DNA from: Deltaproteobacteria bacterium
GTDB taxonomy: Bacteria > Desulfobacterota > Desulfobacteria > Desulfobacterales > Desulfobacteraceae
DNA: 64,000 bases
Direction: 5' to 3'
NCBI GenBank assembly: GCA_013151635.1
Contig: JAADHV010000118.1
Location: 1-64,000 of the forward strand
Shown here: positions 25,844 through 36,000 of the stretch, piece after piece
Layout: each line of letters opens with the position of its first letter
Position numbering within the stretch: the stretch's first letter is position 1
Made by a program: the position numbers and the translations under genes
Notes under the pieces: model-generated
Databases searched by the model: none
Told to the model about the DNA's origin: nothing
The model's input: only the letters and a program-made list of their open reading frames with translations

Positions 25844-28800
25844 TTATTTTACTATTTCCCGCATTGATGATCCTGGTTCTTCTGATAGTCTTTCATCATC
25901 CCCGGAAATAAAAATTCCCACCATATCATTGACGATCACATACAAAGAAGGAACGAAAACAAGGGTTAAAATGGTGGCAGCAATCAAACCAAAGCTTATG
26001 CTGACGGCCATTGGAATTAAAAACTGTGCCTGGAAACTTGTTTCTAGAAGAAGCGGGAAAAGCCCTGCAACAGTTGTAACCGAGGTCAAAAGTACAGGTC
26101 TGAACCTGTTTTGCCCGGCTTCAATTGCAGAGTCAAAAACCTTTGTTCCCTCCCTGACCTTGGAATTGATAAAATCTATTAAAATCAAAGAGTCGTTCAC
26201 CACTATTCCTGAGAGTGCAACAATTCCGAATATACTGATCATGGTGATATCAAGGTTCATGAAATAATGCCCTATAATTGCACCGATCAGGCCAAAGGGG
26301 ATGGCAGTCATAATTATCACCGGCTGAATATAGGACCGGAACTGGCTGGCCAGCAATAAAAACATTATCATTGCTGCAAGAGAAAATCCTATTTTCAGGC
26401 TGTTAATGGATTCCTCGGTTCTTTTGGCCTGGCCTTCAAGGTCATATGTCACCCCCGGGAACCGGTTGGCAAGTGTATCAAGGTAATTCTTTTTCAAGTC
26501 TTCAACAATTTGCCTTGCATTGGCAATATCCTCATTAATATCGGAGATGACCGTAATAATTCTTTTCCGGTCCACTCTCTGAATAGTTGAATAGCCCCTT
26601 TTCATCTCAATATCCGCCACCTGGTTTAAAGGGATTTGCCTGCCGTCACGGGTTCTGATCCTCAGTTCATCAATGCTGGATTCAGATTCCCTTTCTTTTT
26701 GGGAGTAGCGCACCATAACCTTGATATCATCTTTTCCCCTTTGAATTTTCAAAACTTCATCCCCGTAATAGGCCTGCCTGATCTGTGTAGCAATATCAGC
26801 CATGGTGATGCCAAGGGATCTGGCACCTTTTTTAATATGTATCCTTTTTTCCATTTTGCCCGGCCGAAAATTATCCGTGATATCAAAGGTCCCGGGATAT
26901 TTTCCAATCTCTTTTTTTAAATCTTTTGCCGCAAGCTGTAACTGGGCAAGGTTATCCCCCTTGAGCCGGATTTCTATCGGGTTTCCACCGGGCCCTCCTC
27001 CTATAATGGAAAAAGTAAGTTGTTCCGCCCCAAGAATATTCCCTGTCAACTCACGCCATTTTGCCGTTACTTCCGGGGCCGGGATATCAGGCCGCATTGA
27101 AGCCGGCACTATCTCAATCCAGTCTTCCCCGCAATGCCCGCCATATACGCCCGGTTTCCAATCCCTTCTGGGAATAATACCAATCTGGGAAAAATTGTTT
27201 ACAATAAGATCTTTTTTGCCGACCACCCTGTCCCTGAAAAAATCATTAAGCTCAAAAGCCCCTTTTTCAATTTGCTTAATGGTTTTTTCAGTAGTTTCAA
27301 AAGGCGTTCCCAAAGGATAAATAAGTTCTGAAATGATCCAGTTGCTGTCAGTTTTCGGAAAAAACACAAAAGGGACATGACCACCTGCCAGAAGCCCGAT
27401 GCTGATGATTAATATGCCAAACCCCATGGCAAGGGTAAAATACCTGTTTTTGACACAATATTTTAACAACGGAGTATAAGCTTTATGTATAAAGGCATCC
27501 AGGGATTTTTCAATTCTGTCCCTGATCCATTTATGCCCGTCCAGGATATCTTTTTTCACCCATTCCAGCCAGAAAAAACAAACCCGGTAAATCAATGCTT
27601 TATTTTTTTTCGGTGGGGTAAGCGCATGCTTTAAATGGGCCGGCAAAATAATAAAGGCTTCCATCAGTGATATTGCAAGAATGCAGATGACTGCCTGGGG
27701 CATGATAAAGATGAATTTGCCCATAATCCCCGCAATATGCATAAGAGGTGTAAATGCAACAATGGTTGTGGCAACTGCCATTACAACCGGCGCACCGATC
27801 TGGGCAATAGCATCAATCACCGCATCTTTTGCCGACTTGCCCGATTTATAGTGAGTATAGACATTTTCCCCGATAATTGTGGCATCATCCACCAGGATGC
27901 CAAGGGTCATGATAAATCCGAACAAGGATAACATATTAATGGATGCACCAAAATATTCAAGTATAAGAAAGGCGCCCATAAAGGATATTGGAATCCCGGA
28001 TGCCACCCAGAAAGCAATCCCGAGATCAAGGAACAAGGCCAGCACAATAAACACCAGCAATATGCCCTGGATGCCGTTTTTCAGCAAAAGATCAATCCTG
28101 TCCTGGACCATCTGGGCCATATCGAACCAATAACCAAGTGTGATACCCCGGGGAAGAAAATCCTTATGGGTTTTAATATAGTCTTTTACTGTTTTTGAAA
28201 TGGCAATGGTATCCTGGCTGTCCGTCCTTTTCACAACAATAAGGGCGGCAGGCTTCCCGTTAAACCTTGCCTTGATGTCTTTATCTTCAAACCCGTCGAT
28301 AACCTTTGCAACATCTCCAAGCCTGATGGTTGTCCCGTCCTTTCTTGTCACAACCGGGATCCGCTCAAACTCTTCACCGGAATACAGTTTTCCTTTTGCC
28401 CGTACCAGGAACTCCCCTCCTTTTGTCTTGATTTTACCTCCGGGCAAATCAAGGCTCCCTGTCTTCACAGCCGCCGCAACCTGGTCAAAAGACAGGTTGA
28501 ACCGCCTGAGGCTTTCTTCAGATACTTCAATGGAAATTTCATAGTTCCTGACCCCGATGAGATTTGCAAGGGAAATCGCATCCGTATCAACAAGGTCATC
28601 CCTGATTTTCTCGGCAGTATCGCGCAAAAGCTTTTCATCAACATCCCCATAGACAGCAAGATATATGGCAGGATCATTATTCTTGATTTCCATGGCAACA
28701 GGGTCTTCTGCTTTCTCTGGAAATGAATCGATCAGGTCTATCTCAGCTTTGACTTCATTAAGTTTTTCAGCGATATCCGTGCCTGCTTTGAGTTCCAATG

Positions 28801-29077
28801 TCACAGAACCATGCCCTTCAAGGGCAGTGGAATACATTGTTTTTACATCTTCAAGGCTTTTTAACTGTTCCTCGATTTTAATACAAATCCCTTCTTCAAC
28901 TTCCTCCGGCGATGCTCCCGGATATGTTACACCGATATTAATCATATCAAGAGAAAACTGGGGAAACATTTCCCTTTTCATGTTTAAGACCGTATACAGC
29001 CCTGCAACAATGAGAAAGACCATTATCAGGTTCACGCAAACCCTGTGTTCAACAGACCATTTACCCAGTGCTTTCAT
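25844..29077 (-). CDS. RND-family efflux permease (AcrB/HAE1 type)
   Basis: 1077 residues, the normal length for inner-membrane proton-driven RND pumps. Twelve transmembrane helices are expected: the first near residue 15, then blocks around 335-480 and 890-1060, with two large periplasmic loops. Recognisable parts are TYPGASPEEVEEGICIKIEE, the central helix region with FGFIMTLGILVDDATIIGENV (acidic proton-relay residues) and FGIVALSGIVVNDSLILIDF in the second half. The adaptor gene is immediately upstream (3 bp), but no TolC-like outer-membrane gene is in the window. Substrates are unknown; proteins of this subgroup export hydrophobic compounds. Confidence 0.95.
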   Translation of the reverse strand: MKALGKWSVEHRVCVNLIMVFLIVAGLYTVLNMKREMFPQFSLDMINIGVTYPGASPEEVEEGICIKIEEQLKSLEDVKTMYSTALEGHGSVTLELKAGTDIAEKLNEVKAEIDLIDSFPEKAEDPVAMEIKNNDPAIYLAVYGDVDEKLLRDTAEKIRDDLVDTDAISLANLIGVRNYEISIEVSEESLRRFNLSFDQVAAAVKTGSLDLPGGKIKTKGGEFLVRAKGKLYSGEEFERIPVVTRKDGTTIRLGDVAKVIDGFEDKDIKARFNGKPAALIVVKRTDSQDTIAISKTVKDYIKTHKDFLPRGITLGYWFDMAQMVQDRIDLLLKNGIQGILLVFIVLALFLDLGIAFWVASGIPISFMGAFLILEYFGASINMLSLFGFIMTLGILVDDATIIGENVYTHYKSGKSAKDAVIDAIAQIGAPVVMAVATTIVAFTPLMHIAGIMGKFIFIMPQAVICILAISLMEAFIILPAHLKHALTPPKKNKALIYRVCFFWLEWVKKDILDGHKWIRDRIEKSLDAFIHKAYTPLLKYCVKNRYFTLAMGFGILIISIGLLAGGHVPFVFFPKTDSNWIISELIYPLGTPFETTEKTIKQIEKGAFELNDFFRDRVVGKKDLIVNNFSQIGIIPRRDWKPGVYGGHCGEDWIEIVPASMRPDIPAPEVTAKWRELTGNILGAEQLTFSIIGGGPGGNPIEIRLKGDNLAQLQLAAKDLKKEIGKYPGTFDITDNFRPGKMEKRIHIKKGARSLGITMADIATQIRQAYYGDEVLKIQRGKDDIKVMVRYSQKERESESSIDELRIRTRDGRQIPLNQVADIEMKRGYSTIQRVDRKRIITVISDINEDIANARQIVEDLKKNYLDTLANRFPGVTYDLEGQAKRTEESINSLKIGFSLAAMIMFLLLASQFRSYIQPVIIMTAIPFGLIGAIIGHYFMNLDITMISIFGIVALSGIVVNDSLILIDFINSKVREGTKVFDSAIEAGQNRFRPVLLTSVTTVAGLFPLLLETSFQAQFLIPMAVSISFGLIAATILTLVFVPSLYVIVNDMVGIFISGDDERLSEEPGSSMREIVK

Positions 29078-29080
29078 GTT

Positions 29081-30382
29081 TTATTTCCCGTTGAGTTTAA
29101 TATTGAGTGCCATCCCCTCAAGGGCTCCGGGAAGTGGTGAAGAAATAATTTTATCTCCCGGGTCCAGTCCGCCGTTTATATAAATATTTTCTTCAAACTT
29201 TCTTAAAATATCCACTTTCTTCATTTTCAGATGGCCATTGTCTATTGTGTAAATAATATTATTTTGCTTTAACAGGTATCTTGGCAGCACGAAAATATCT
29301 TTATAAGTTTCTCCGATAATACTGCATTTAACAAATGTCCCCGGCTTTAAATCAAATATATCTTTTATTTTCACTTCAGGGTTCAGTATTTCAAGCGTCA
29401 TGGGCAATGTCCTGGTTTTTTCGTCAATTTTTGCCTTTACACGCGCCACTCTGGCATCCCACTCATATGATTTCAAACTGTCAAAATTGGCCACAACAAC
29501 TTTTGCGGCCGGGGTTCTCCCGTTTTTAAAAAAAGCTTCAATCCATTTCATTTTTTCCAGGGGAATTCTCACATCCACATCCAGACTGTCTTTTTGATAT
29601 ATCGATCCTATGACCTGACCCGGGTTGATATATTCCCCGGCTTCAGCAAACTTACCCAGAACCAGGCCATCAAAGGGGGATTCTATCCTGGTTTTTTCAA
29701 GGGCCAGGTCGGCTTTCTTAAAATCGACCAGTGCCATGGCAAGTGCAGCATTCTTCTGTTCCATTAAAGTATCGGTCAATAAAAGATTATTATTGATATT
29801 CTGCAATTGAATCCTTGCCTGTAAATATTGCTGTTCGGCTTTATCAAGTCTGGTTGTTGAAGCAAATTGATTTCTATTCAATGCTTTGATTCTCTTAAGT
29901 TCTTTTTTGGCAAGTTCCACATTGGCGCGGGAAAGCTCAATATCACTTTTAAGGTTTTCAATATTCTGCTTTAAGTTTTCAATATCTGTCTTTGCCTGGC
30001 GGACCCTGACTTGCCCTGTCTGGAGGCCGAGCTGATATGATCTTTGGTCAATCCTGATCAAAAGCCCGCCCTTATTAATCTTTCCGCCTTCAATAAAAGA
30101 CGGGTTCATATAATCAATTTTTCCTGGCACTTCTGCTGCAATCTTTACTAATTTTCTTGGTTTTACCGTTCCGAAAGCTTCCACGGTCATGACTTTTGAA
30201 ACAGGTGTTGCCACCATAACCTTGACACTTTGAGGCACTTTGCTGATTTGTTTTTTCTCGGGTTCTTTTTTTAAAGATATAAGCAATTTCGCCAATGCAA
30301 CTGCAATAGCCAGCACAATAACAACCCTTAAAAACCTCAAAAAAAATGAAGCGGCTTTTTTAACCCCTGATGATTTTTCCAT
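29081..30382 (-). CDS. RND efflux periplasmic adaptor (membrane fusion protein)
   Basis: 433 residues from the ATG at 30382; AAGGAG lies upstream at a rather long distance, and an in-frame start 19 codons earlier has no site. A single N-terminal transmembrane helix (about 18-36) anchors it. The lipoyl half-domains flank a long coiled coil (roughly residues 120-215, many K/E/L heptads), then a beta-barrel (DVDVRIPLEKM) and a membrane-proximal domain ending DPGDKIISSPLPGALEGM. It bridges the RND pump and an outer-membrane channel. Same operon as the permease. Confidence 0.92.
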   Translation of the reverse strand: MEKSSGVKKAASFFLRFLRVVIVLAIAVALAKLLISLKKEPEKKQISKVPQSVKVMVATPVSKVMTVEAFGTVKPRKLVKIAAEVPGKIDYMNPSFIEGGKINKGGLLIRIDQRSYQLGLQTGQVRVRQAKTDIENLKQNIENLKSDIELSRANVELAKKELKRIKALNRNQFASTTRLDKAEQQYLQARIQLQNINNNLLLTDTLMEQKNAALAMALVDFKKADLALEKTRIESPFDGLVLGKFAEAGEYINPGQVIGSIYQKDSLDVDVRIPLEKMKWIEAFFKNGRTPAAKVVVANFDSLKSYEWDARVARVKAKIDEKTRTLPMTLEILNPEVKIKDIFDLKPGTFVKCSIIGETYKDIFVLPRYLLKQNNIIYTIDNGHLKMKKVDILRKFEENIYINGGLDPGDKIISSPLPGALEGMALNIKLNGK

Positions 30383-30540
30383 AATCAGTATTTTTCTCCT
30401 TGCTGATATAAAAAACAGGTTTTCCCAAGTTTGATTCATTCATTCCATATATCAAGAATTTCGTTTTGAAAAACAATTATAATCAGTACTGCCGGGTTGG
30501 CACCCGCAAAAGGACGGACAGACAATTTTTTAAATTTTAC

Positions 30541-30840
30541 CTAATTTTTTACTTTGGCTTTTTTGGGGTCAGTATTTTTTTGTTCACTCTTTTTAACGGT
30601 TTTTTTCTTTGGGCTTATTCCCCGTAAAATAAGCAAAAGTTTATCCTTGTTTTCTGCCAGCAACAGGGAAATGGCTTCAAGTTGGTTTTCATTGAGCTTG
30701 ATTTTTGAACTTTCCAGGAATTCAAACAAATTGTCGGCAATATCAAGCATCTTATCATAGGCGTCTGCTTCTTTTTTTGTCGCAAATGTCATCTTTTCCT
30801 CTCCATTCCTGACAACAATATATTTTACGATTACAGCCAT
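30541..30840 (-). CDS. yebG: YebG family DNA-damage-inducible protein
   Basis: 99 residues. The N-terminal half closely follows E. coli YebG: M-A-V-x-V-K-Y-x-V-x-R-x-G-E-E-K-M-x-F, then ATKKEADAYDKMLDIADNL. The C-terminus is a Lys-rich tail (KKKTVKKSEQ, KKAKVKN), unlike the acidic tail of E. coli. YebG is a LexA-controlled SOS protein of unclear function. I see no E. coli-type CTG-N10-CAG LexA box in the short region before the start; other phyla use other boxes. The start follows AAGGAG, and a terminator of the metF operon lies about 45 bp upstream, so it has its own promoter. Confidence 0.88.
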   Translation of the reverse strand: MAVIVKYIVVRNGEEKMTFATKKEADAYDKMLDIADNLFEFLESSKIKLNENQLEAISLLLAENKDKLLLILRGISPKKKTVKKSEQKNTDPKKAKVKN

Positions 30841-30884
30841 TTTGTCTCCTTGGACTCATATTATTTTTTTTATAGTCTTAATAT

Positions 30885-30927
30885 AAAAAAGGATACAGGT
30901 AAAGGTTTTTCCTTTAAGCCTGTATCC
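30885..30927 (-). terminator. Rho-independent terminator of the hdrA-mvhD-metV-metF operon
   Basis: Reading the minus strand, GGATACAGG pairs with CCTGTATCC (9 bp), with an inner AAAGG/CCTTT extension around an AAAAA loop, followed directly by TTTTTT. It sits 27 bp after the metF stop codon and before the yebG promoter region. Confidence 0.88.
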
Positions 30928-30953
30928 TTTAAAAATCTAACAGCAGGGTGCGA

Positions 30954-31886
30954 CTATGCTTCGGGTCTTGGGTAGAGCCCTGATCTTTCTACTATTTCAG
31001 GAACTTTTTCTTCCCATTCTATGGCCATTATGTGAAATCCTGACACTCCGCTTACTTCTTTCAGTTCCTGGATATGCTCCACACAGATATCAATACCCTC
31101 CTGGGCCTGTTTATCTTTGGGGACGCCTGCCATGCGCTCGATCAGCTCATCCGGCACATCCATTCCCGGCACCCTGTTTTTCATATACTTTGCCATGCCA
31201 ACAGATTTCATAGGAGTCATGCCTGCCATGATAAAGGCTTTTTCAGTAAGCCCCCTGTCAGCGGCCCTTTTAACCCACTCTTTAAATTTATCCAGGTTAT
31301 AAATACACTGGGTCTGGATAAATTCAGCGCCGCTGGCGATTTTCTTGGCAAGACGGGGCACCCTTATTTCAAAAGGATCTGCAAAAGGATTAGCTGCCGC
31401 GCCAACAAATATTTTTGGCGGGCGTTTAATATCATCTCCACCTAAAAATTTTCCTTTATCCCGCATATAGCGAACAGTCTGCACCAATTGCATGGAATCA
31501 AGGTCATGAACATTCTGGCCTTGCGCACAATCACCAAAACTCTGATGGTCACCTGAAAGACAAAGCATATTCGGAATATCAAAAGAGGCAGCCCCCAGGA
31601 TATCACTTTGCAGGGCGACCCTGTTTCTATCCCTTGTTACCATCTGGAGGACCGGTTCAATTCCCATGAGTTTGAGATGCACGCATGCGGCAAGAGAAGA
31701 CATTCTGGTCATGGCAGTCTGGTTGTCTGTTACATTAACAGCATCCACATAGTCTTTAATTAAAAGACCTTTCCTTTTAACTTCCTCTGGGTCACTTCCC
31801 CTTGGTGGTCCGCATTCTGAAGTAACACCGATATGTCCTGCCTTTAGTATTTTTTCAAGGTTACTGGCCGTATTTAGATCACTCAT
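30954..31886 (-). CDS. metF: Methylenetetrahydrofolate reductase, flavin subunit
   Basis: 310 residues, TIM-barrel MetF. The N-terminal strand VTSECGPPRGSDPEEV carries the catalytic Glu position of E. coli MetF, followed by VNVTDNQTAMTRMSSLA and NMLCLSGDHQ, typical of the form found in acetogens and sulfate reducers. It reduces methylene-THF to methyl-THF (or the reverse) in the methyl branch of the Wood-Ljungdahl pathway. Its ATG overlaps the metV stop by four bases, and with MvhD/HdrA upstream the electron donor or acceptor is likely the Hdr-type complex and not free NAD(P)H. Last gene before a clear terminator. Confidence 0.95.
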   Translation of the reverse strand: MSDLNTASNLEKILKAGHIGVTSECGPPRGSDPEEVKRKGLLIKDYVDAVNVTDNQTAMTRMSSLAACVHLKLMGIEPVLQMVTRDRNRVALQSDILGAASFDIPNMLCLSGDHQSFGDCAQGQNVHDLDSMQLVQTVRYMRDKGKFLGGDDIKRPPKIFVGAAANPFADPFEIRVPRLAKKIASGAEFIQTQCIYNLDKFKEWVKRAADRGLTEKAFIMAGMTPMKSVGMAKYMKNRVPGMDVPDELIERMAGVPKDKQAQEGIDICVEHIQELKEVSGVSGFHIMAIEWEEKVPEIVERSGLYPRPEA

Positions 31887-32551
31887 ATTTTCACATCCTC
31901 CCTGGTTACGGTTCTCGGGCCGCCTGCCCTGTCAGTGGACCAATCCTTGACCGGGGCTAGTTTCTCATAATCATCCAGTTTATTCAATGCTTTTAACCTG
32001 TCTACAATAAGCTGCCAGGCACAGTCAACATCTTTGCTGATCTCGCATTTACCGTTTGTAGAGCCACCGCAGGGGCCGTTCATAACTCTTTTTGCACACC
32101 GTGAAACAGGGCAGATTCCACCTGTCCGGGCAAGAATGCATGAACCGCAGGCCTGGCATCTTTCCGTCCACAGGCCCCTGTCTTCATTCGCGCCCAGGCA
32201 TACTGTATTCACACCAGGGATTAAGGGCGTGGTCAGGTATTTTTCAGCAGTAAACTGGACCCCGACACCACAGGCAAGAGAGACAATTGCATCATAATCA
32301 TCAATATTTTTTCGAATCTCCTCTAAATACTCATGATCACACTGACGTTCAAGCGTTTTTTCCTCAATTACTTTTTCATTACCCCGGGCAATAAAATACA
32401 TCCTTAAAGCAGATGCCAGTATTTCAACTTCCTTTTTGCCGCCGGCTTCACAAACTGTCACGCATTCATTACACCCCAGGATCAGTATCCTGCCGAAATC
32501 CCTTACTTCCTCAATGATTTCTTCAATGGGTTTTTTTTTGACTATTATCAT
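31883..32551 (-). CDS. metV: MetV, zinc/iron-sulfur partner of methylenetetrahydrofolate reductase
   Basis: 222 residues from the ATG at 32551 behind GAGG; a start two codons earlier is possible. It contains the cysteine-rich parts known for MetV: ILGCNECVTVCEAGG near the N-terminus and CQACGSCILARTGGICPVSR plus KRVMNGPCGGSTNGKCEI near the C-terminus. MetV is the obligate partner of MetF in acetogens and lies between MetF and the electron-delivering subunits. Here it lies between mvhD and metF, which supports an MvhD to MetV to MetF electron path. Confidence 0.92.
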   Translation of the reverse strand: MIIVKKKPIEEIIEEVRDFGRILILGCNECVTVCEAGGKKEVEILASALRMYFIARGNEKVIEEKTLERQCDHEYLEEIRKNIDDYDAIVSLACGVGVQFTAEKYLTTPLIPGVNTVCLGANEDRGLWTERCQACGSCILARTGGICPVSRCAKRVMNGPCGGSTNGKCEISKDVDCAWQLIVDRLKALNKLDDYEKLAPVKDWSTDRAGGPRTVTREDVKI

Positions 32552-32590
32552 ATGCAAACCTCATATTGAGCTGTTAATTTTATTTAAGCT

Positions 32591-33034
32591 TTACGCTGCA
32601 TCTTTTTTTTGTTTTTGTTTTGCCACCCTAATGGGGCTTGGCCCTAGTTCTTTAATCTTAGCATCCATCTCAATGGAATACTGGGCAAATAAAGGGCCTT
32701 CGCCGGATGAAAGATTGTACATCTTCACGCGTTCTCCTCCTACACCGACCTTGTCAAGAATCTTTGCCGCCTGTTCAATCCGCTTTCTGGCCCTGAAATT
32801 TCCTTCATTATAGTGGCAGTCGCCTTCCATGCAGCCCACCACATATACGCCGTCAGCACCTTTTTCAAAGGCCCTCAAAATGTGAATAAGATCCACCTTT
32901 CCAGTACAGGGGACGCGGATTATCCTAAAATTTGCCGGGATTTTCAACCTCATGGAACCTGCCAGGTCCGCAGCCGAATACCCTCAGAAATTACAGCAGA
33001 ATGTCAAAATAACAGGTTGAAAGTCATTTTTCAT
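32591..33034 (-). CDS. mvhD: MvhD-type iron-sulfur subunit containing selenocysteine
   Basis: 147 residues when the in-frame UGA at 32984-32986 is read as selenocysteine. The start ATG at 33034 follows GGAGGGGG and overlaps the hdrA stop as ATGA. The sequence runs [16 protein letters not shown]-Sec-GYSAADLAGS; the family motif has Cys at the Sec position (CCNWC-Y). Later GCMEGDCHYNEGN holds the other conserved cysteines. MvhD normally links hydrogenase or another donor to HdrA through a [2Fe-2S] cluster. A conventional gene caller would start at the ATG at 32953 and lose the cysteine motif. No hydrogenase subunits (MvhA/G) are nearby, so MetVF is the likely partner. Confidence 0.92.
32954..32986 (-). 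promoter_or_regulatory. SECIS-like element after the mvhD UGA
   Basis: Fourteen bases after the UGA the minus strand folds as GGACC-TGGCA-GGTTCC: five pairs with one bulged U on the 3' side and a five-base apical loop containing GG. Distance, small loop with guanines and the bulged U fit bacterial SECIS elements that bind SelB. Based on visual folding only. Confidence 0.65.
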
Positions 33035-36000
33035 ATTACCCCCTCCAGCAAGGACTCTACCTTGCTGAGCAACTGATTATCTTCATACCAGTTCAGTTTA
33101 ATGGTTTTAGCAGGACATTCGGATGCACACACACCACATCCCTGACAAAGAGCAGGATCTATATAGCTGACACCCAATTCGTTTATAACCGGTACATTAT
33201 ATGGACATGACCTCACACAGACAAGGCAGGATGCACAATTTTCCTGGTTTACCTCTGCTGTTACCGCAGAAAGGGTCAATGACTCCTGGGAAAGGAATGT
33301 AGTTGCCCTTGATGCTGCCGCCATGGCCTGTGTAATGGTTTCAGTGATTAATTTTGGCCCGTGCGCCGTACCGCAGATAAAAATACCCTCTGTTGGTGCT
33401 TCAACAGGTCTCAGTTTCACATGGGCTTCCATGAAAAAGCCTTCTGCATTTCTGCCGGTTTTAATTATGGTTGCCAGTTCCTCGGTATCCGCGGCTTTAA
33501 CACCGGCGCTTAATACAACAAGATCGGCACTTGCTTCAACTTTCCGTCCCAGTACATGATCCGTGAAAATTACCGCCATTTTGCCGTTTTCACCATTGGT
33601 TACTTCAGGCGGGTTTTCAGGGTCAAACCGTGAAAAAATCACACCGAGATTTCTTGCTTTTGTATAAAATTCTTCAAGCATGGCATAGGTTCTTATGTCC
33701 CTGTAAAGAATAAATACATCCGTATTCTTGTTCCCTTCCTTTATGGCGATAGCATTCTTAACGGCATTCTGGCAGCAGATCCTTGAACAATTCGGATTCT
33801 GTTCATTTCTTGAACCAACGCACTGAATCATGATAACCCGATCCAGATCCCCGGCCTTTTTCTCCTCAATCATATCGGCAAGTTCAAGTTGAGTAACAAC
33901 AAGCTCACTTTCATTATACAAATATTCTTCGGGCTGATATTCTGTTGCACCGGTTGCCACAATCATGGCACCATGCTCAATCTTTCTTTCTTCCATTGAT
34001 GTGCCCACAAGGACTGTTGTATTAAAGTTGCCTTTATACCCTCCGAATCCCACAATTAATGCCTGCTTCAGAATTTCTATCTTATCATGATTTTCAACCG
34101 CATCTATAAGTTCTTTTACATAAGCCCTTATATCCTCTCCTTCAATGGTATGATAAAGCCTGTTTCCAAGGCCGCCCAGCCGGTTTTCCTTTTCAACCAG
34201 GGTAACTTTGTAGCCTTGATCCGCAAGCCCTTTTGCAGCAGTCATGCCGGCAACCCCGCCGCCAATAACCAATGCTTTATCAATGACCGAGATCCTTTTG
34301 TCATGCAAAGGCCCTAAAGTTGCAACCCTTGCCACGGCCATCCGAATCAGGTCTTTGGCTTTTGCAGTAGCTTTTTCAGGCTCGTGAAAATGCATCCAGG
34401 AATCCTGGTTCCTGATATTTGCCATTTCAAACAGGTATTTATTTAACCCGGCTTCTTCCAGGGTATCCATGAATATGCCTTCATGGGTTTTAGGTGTACA
34501 GGAAGCCACAACAACACGATTGAGCTTGTGTTCATCTATAAGTTCCTTAATGGAAACCTGGGTATCCTGGGAACAGGTAAAAAGATTTTCACCTGTATAA
34601 ACAACATTGGGAAGTGTCTTTGCATAATTTTCAACATCCTCAACATCAATCACCCCGGCAATATTAATGCCGCATTTGCAGATAAACACCCCGATTCTGG
34701 GCTCTTCACCCAGGACATCCCTTTCATCCGGCATGGCAAGTGTTTTTGTCTGCGTATGACGTGCCCCGGCAAGTTTTATCCCGGCAGCCGCGGCAGCCCC
34801 GCTTGCCTCGGTAACAGAAGAAGGAATGTCTTTGGGGCCCTGGAAAGAACCGGATACATACACTCCCGGCCGGGATGTCTGTAAAGGATTGAATGTCGGG
34901 GTTTTTACAAAATTATATTTATCCAGTTCAACACCTATTCTTTTTGCAAGTTCCACACTCTCTTCCGGGATGACAAGACCCACGGAAAGGATGACCATGT
35001 CAAAGACTTCCTCATGCATCTTACCTGTTTCGTCTGCATATTTTAAAATCAGGTTGTCGGTTCCAGGTTCTTCAATAACAGAATGTATCCTTGATTTCAC
35101 AAACCGCACGCCTTCCTGCTCTGCGGCCCTGTTATAATACTTTTCATAATCCTTGCCAAAGGTCCGCATATCCATATTAAATATGGCCGTGTCCAGCTCA
35201 GCTTCCGAATGTTCCTTTGCAATGGTTGCATCCTTTATGGCATACATACAGCAGACAGATGAACAATAGCCATTGCCGCACCTGTTGGTATCCCTTGAAC
35301 CGATGCATTGGAGCCAGGCAATTTTTCCAGGCTCTTTTTCATCTGAAGGCCGGACAAGATGGCCCATGGTCGGGCCGCCGGCACTTAAAATCCTTTCAAA
35401 CTCAAGGGATGTCATGACGTTTTTCGATCTCTTGTACATATAGATATCATCAAGCCCTGAAGGATCAAAGGTTGTGGCACCAGTGGTCATGATCACGGAT
35501 CCCACTTTCAGGTCTCTTATCTTTGGCTGTTCCTCATGGTTGACAGCTCCTGCAAGACAGGCATCAACACACTGGTAGCACTCAGAACAGATTCCGCAGG
35601 AAAGGCAGCGGGCAGCCTCTTTGTCAATAGCTTTTTTTGCAAGATCCAGGGTCACTTCCTTAAAATTACCTTTTCGTTCATCCATACTGATCTTGACAGG
35701 CTTTGCCCGTTCAATCCGGGGAACATCAAAAATATCAGGTTTTTCAAAATCCCAGGTTTTTTCCCGATTTTCTTTTAAATCTTTGTCATTAATAAACCGA
35801 TGCATGCTCTCGGCCGCGGTTTTCCCACTGGCAACAGCATCAACCACCGATTTAGGGCCGTAAAATGCATCACCGCCTGCAAATACCCAGTCAATCGGGG
35901 TCTGTAAAGTTACAGGATCCGCCTCAAGTCCGCCGGGCGGGGTTAACGCAATTCCTTCCCTGTCTGCAAACTCCAAAAGCCCCATCTGGCCAATGGCCAC

